Origin: Sphingopyxis sp. UBA6723
GTDB taxonomy: Bacteria; Pseudomonadota; Alphaproteobacteria; Sphingomonadales; Sphingomonadaceae
Direction of reading: 5' to 3'
Assembly (NCBI RefSeq): GCF_002454115.1
Contig: NZ_DKIH01000006.1
Location: 61,397 to 93,127 of the forward strand
Length of the DNA stretch: 31,731 nucleotides
Each line of letters starts with the position of its first letter. Position 1 is the stretch's first letter. Shown in pieces: positions 30,274 to 31,731 of this stretch. A program made the translations under genes and the position numbers. The notes below the pieces were generated by a model. The model made no database searches. It was not told where the DNA came from and was given only the letters and a program-made list of their open reading frames with translations.

Positions 30274-30667
30274 CATTCCGGAAAGCGCGATTTCGGAGAA
30301 GTTTCTCGCCGGGACGGGACCGGGCGGGCAGAATGTCAACAAGGTCGCGACCGCGTGCCAGCTGCGCGTCAATGTCTATGCGTTGGGGCTGACCCCCGAT
30401 GCCTTCAACCGTTTGAAAACGCTGGCGGGCAGCCGGATGACGACCGACGGCGAGCTGATCATCCTGGCACGGCGGTACCGCACCCAGGAAGGCAACCGCG
30501 CCGATGCGCGTGAACGCCTGTCGACGCTGATCGACGCCGCGCTGGTGCGCCCCGAACGCCGGATCAAGACCAAACCGAGCAAGGCCGCCAAAGCGCGCCG
30601 AGTCGATAGCAAGAAGGCGCGCAGCAGCGTCAAAGCCGGGCGCGGACGGGTGCGCGGGACCGACTGA
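30266..30667 (+). CDS. arfB: Alternative ribosome-rescue hydrolase ArfB
   Basis: ArfB releases peptides from ribosomes stalled at the end of broken mRNA. The 133-residue protein has the GGQ motif (residues 20-22 in GTGPGGQNVNKVATACQLR) and the basic tail (KTKPSKAAKARRVDSKKARS, SSVKAGRGRVRG) that enters the empty mRNA channel. GTG 30266, overlapping the upstream stop by eight bases (GTGGCTGA), places ADIPESAISEKF at the N-terminus as in relatives; the open frame to 30194 is inside the upstream gene. It lies ten bases before the SRAP gene. Confidence 0.94.
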   Translation: MADIPESAISEKFLAGTGPGGQNVNKVATACQLRVNVYALGLTPDAFNRLKTLAGSRMTTDGELIILARRYRTQEGNRADARERLSTLIDAALVRPERRIKTKPSKAAKARRVDSKKARSSVKAGRGRVRGTD

Positions 30668-30677
30668 AAATCCTGCG

Positions 30678-31268
30678 ATGACAAGTCTTTACCGTCTCGA
30701 CGCCCCCGCCGCAGCGATCGCCGCTACGTTTGCTGCCGAGGCGGGCGACGACCCATGGACCGGCGATTACATCGCCCCCGGACGCCCCGCGCCGGTGATC
30801 GTCAGCGACGGTCGCGGCGGCGCGCGCCGCTTTCTGCGCCCCAAGCTGTGGGGCGTGCCGCCCCCGCCGCGCGGCGATCGACCGGTCACGCACGTCCGCA
30901 ACCTGCAAAGCCCGTTCTGGATCGGCACGCTGCGCCACGCCGAGCTGCGCTGCCTGATCCCCGCCACCGCCTTTGCCGAGTGGGCGGGGCCGGAGGGGGC
31001 GCGTCACCAACACTGGTTTTCGGTGCCGTCGCTGCCGATCTTCGCCTTTGCCGGAATCCACCGTCAGGGCGAGGATTGGCCCTGTTTTGCGATTCTGGCC
31101 ACCGACCCCAACCGGTTGGTCGGCCGCTATCAGCCGCATGCGATGCCGGTGATCCTGCACCCCGACCAACATGCCATCTGGCTGAGCGGCGAATGGCGCG
31201 ATGCGGTGGCGCTCGCGACCCCGTTTCCTGGCCAATTGATGGCGGTCAGCGAGGCACCGACGATGTAG
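30678..31268 (+). CDS. SRAP/HMCES/YedK-family protein lacking Cys2
   Basis: SRAP proteins crosslink to abasic sites in single-stranded DNA through the N-terminal Cys2 after Met1 is removed. This 196-residue protein keeps the fold signatures: LYRLDAPAAAIAATF, LWGVPPPPRG, VRNLQSPFW with Asn75, RCLIPATAFAEW with Glu101, and PHAMPVIL with His154. Those align with N75, E105 and H160 of E. coli YedK. Yet it begins MTSLYRL where relatives begin MCNLYR or MCGR, so Thr2 replaces the nucleophile. No upstream start in frame restores MC. It follows arfB by ten bases. It may be a non-crosslinking DNA-binding relative, or use Thr2. Confidence 0.88.
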   Translation: MTSLYRLDAPAAAIAATFAAEAGDDPWTGDYIAPGRPAPVIVSDGRGGARRFLRPKLWGVPPPPRGDRPVTHVRNLQSPFWIGTLRHAELRCLIPATAFAEWAGPEGARHQHWFSVPSLPIFAFAGIHRQGEDWPCFAILATDPNRLVGRYQPHAMPVILHPDQHAIWLSGEWRDAVALATPFPGQLMAVSEAPTM

Positions 31269-31355
31269 GCAGAATTCACCATGTCTCTTCATGTTGAGGT
31301 AACCACTGGCGGGCTAAAAGCCCCGAAATGAAGAGATAAATCTGGGGCCAGAACA

Positions 31356-31685
31356 TTGTTGGGCAATCGCATCATCGAAACCAAACGACCCGCCGTCACC
31401 GGCCGCCGCGCCGAGCGCGCTCCCGTCAAAGGCCGTGCGCGCTATCGCGAGCCGGGGCTGAACCCGTTCGACGTCGAATTGTTCGACCTGTCATCGACCG
31501 GTTTTCGCATGGTTACATTTTTCCGACCGCAGATCGGCAAGCATATCTGGGTCAACCTGCCCGGGCTGCAGCCTCTCGAAGCCGTGGTCCGCCGCGCCGA
31601 CGGCAATAATTACGGGTGCGAGTTCGTCCACCCGCTGCACCCGTCGGTGGCGAAGCATTTGCAGGTGCAGCTGCGTCAGGGTTGA
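31356..31685 (+). CDS. PilZ-domain protein
   Basis: This 109-residue protein is a single PilZ barrel: an N-terminal basic arm (KRPAVTGRRAERAPVKGRARYR), DLSSTGFRM as the (D/N)xSxxG motif, IGKHIWVNLPGLQPLEAVVRR and NNYGCEFVHPLHPS. By family it should bind cyclic di-GMP. TTG 31356 is the only start close to the N-terminus; another TTG follows at 31359 and no in-frame ATG is available. The ribosome site is not clear. A family C repeat follows the stop by two bases and is cut by the window end. Confidence 0.8.
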   Translation: MLGNRIIETKRPAVTGRRAERAPVKGRARYREPGLNPFDVELFDLSSTGFRMVTFFRPQIGKHIWVNLPGLQPLEAVVRRADGNNYGCEFVHPLHPSVAKHLQVQLRQG

Positions 31686-31687
31686 AA

Positions 31688-31731
31688 GATCCTCCCTGTG
31701 GCGAAGCCATGGGGAGGTGGCAGCGCGAAGC
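31688..31731. repeat. Inverted repeat, window-truncated (family C, copy 3)
   Basis: The left end GATCCTCCCTGTGGCGAAGC and the downstream ATGGGGAGGTGGCA match the start of the 22384 element; the right end lies beyond the window. Confidence 0.75.

Noticed and set aside
1..31731. CRISPR arrays, tRNA genes, insertion sequences
   Set aside because: The repeats seen are palindromic and interspersed, not regularly spaced direct repeats; no tRNA cloverleaf or transposase was recognised.

Overview
This window looks like the chromosome of an alphaproteobacterium of the order Sphingomonadales; a Sphingopyxis-like genome is my best guess but is not proven. The evidence is high GC content with strong codon bias, a complete ctrA cell-cycle regulator, a secreted protein with a PEPxxWA-CTERM sorting tail, a Coq7-type ubiquinone hydroxylase, and many short palindromic repeats at gene ends. 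There are no tRNA or rRNA genes, no insertion sequences, no prophage and no CRISPR array.

Region 1 (1-5581) starts inside proA. It continues with a ParD/ParE-type toxin-antitoxin pair, nadD, rsfS, rlmH, an EnvC-like degenerate LytM protein and a CtpA-type S41 protease. From the antitoxin to the EnvC-like gene the genes are mostly joined by 4-bp stop/start overlaps. The toxin stop codon itself overlaps the probable GTG start of nadD, an essential NAD-synthesis gene. Region 2 (5582-9476) has a REP-like pair, dsbB overlapping coq7 (a quinone-reducing enzyme coupled to a quinone-making enzyme), a secreted conserved hypothetical protein, and a convergent secreted S9 peptidase. Region 3 (9477-13396) has a small membrane protein, pmbA, a CysQ/IMPase-like phosphatase, and a second small membrane protein whose promoter carries two matching palindromes, facing a tetR gene whose 3' end it overlaps.

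Region 4 (13450-16373) is the alpha ribosomal operon rpsM-rpsK-rpoA-rplQ, with a 163-bp inverted repeat lying between rpoA and rplQ. Region 5 (16374-25652) is accessory: an XRE regulator, a PEP-CTERM protein, a prolyl oligopeptidase coupled to free methionine-R-sulfoxide reductase, a glycine-zipper envelope protein with a CtrA-like box, two diverged RY-rich secreted paralogues, an M28 aminopeptidase, a PilZ protein and an orphan ORF. Region 6 (25653-31731) has ctrA with a perfect TTAA-N7-TTAAC box upstream, a LysR/pirin/azoreductase redox cassette, an RluA-family pseudouridine synthase coupled to arfB, a SRAP/HMCES-family protein that lacks the catalytic Cys2, and a second PilZ protein.

The leads most worth checking are the SRAP protein without Cys2, the toxin-antitoxin pair translationally coupled to nadD, the tandem operators before the 12463 membrane gene, the two CtrA boxes, and the inverted repeat inside the ribosomal-protein operon. 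I saw no clearly new multi-gene defence or metabolic system.
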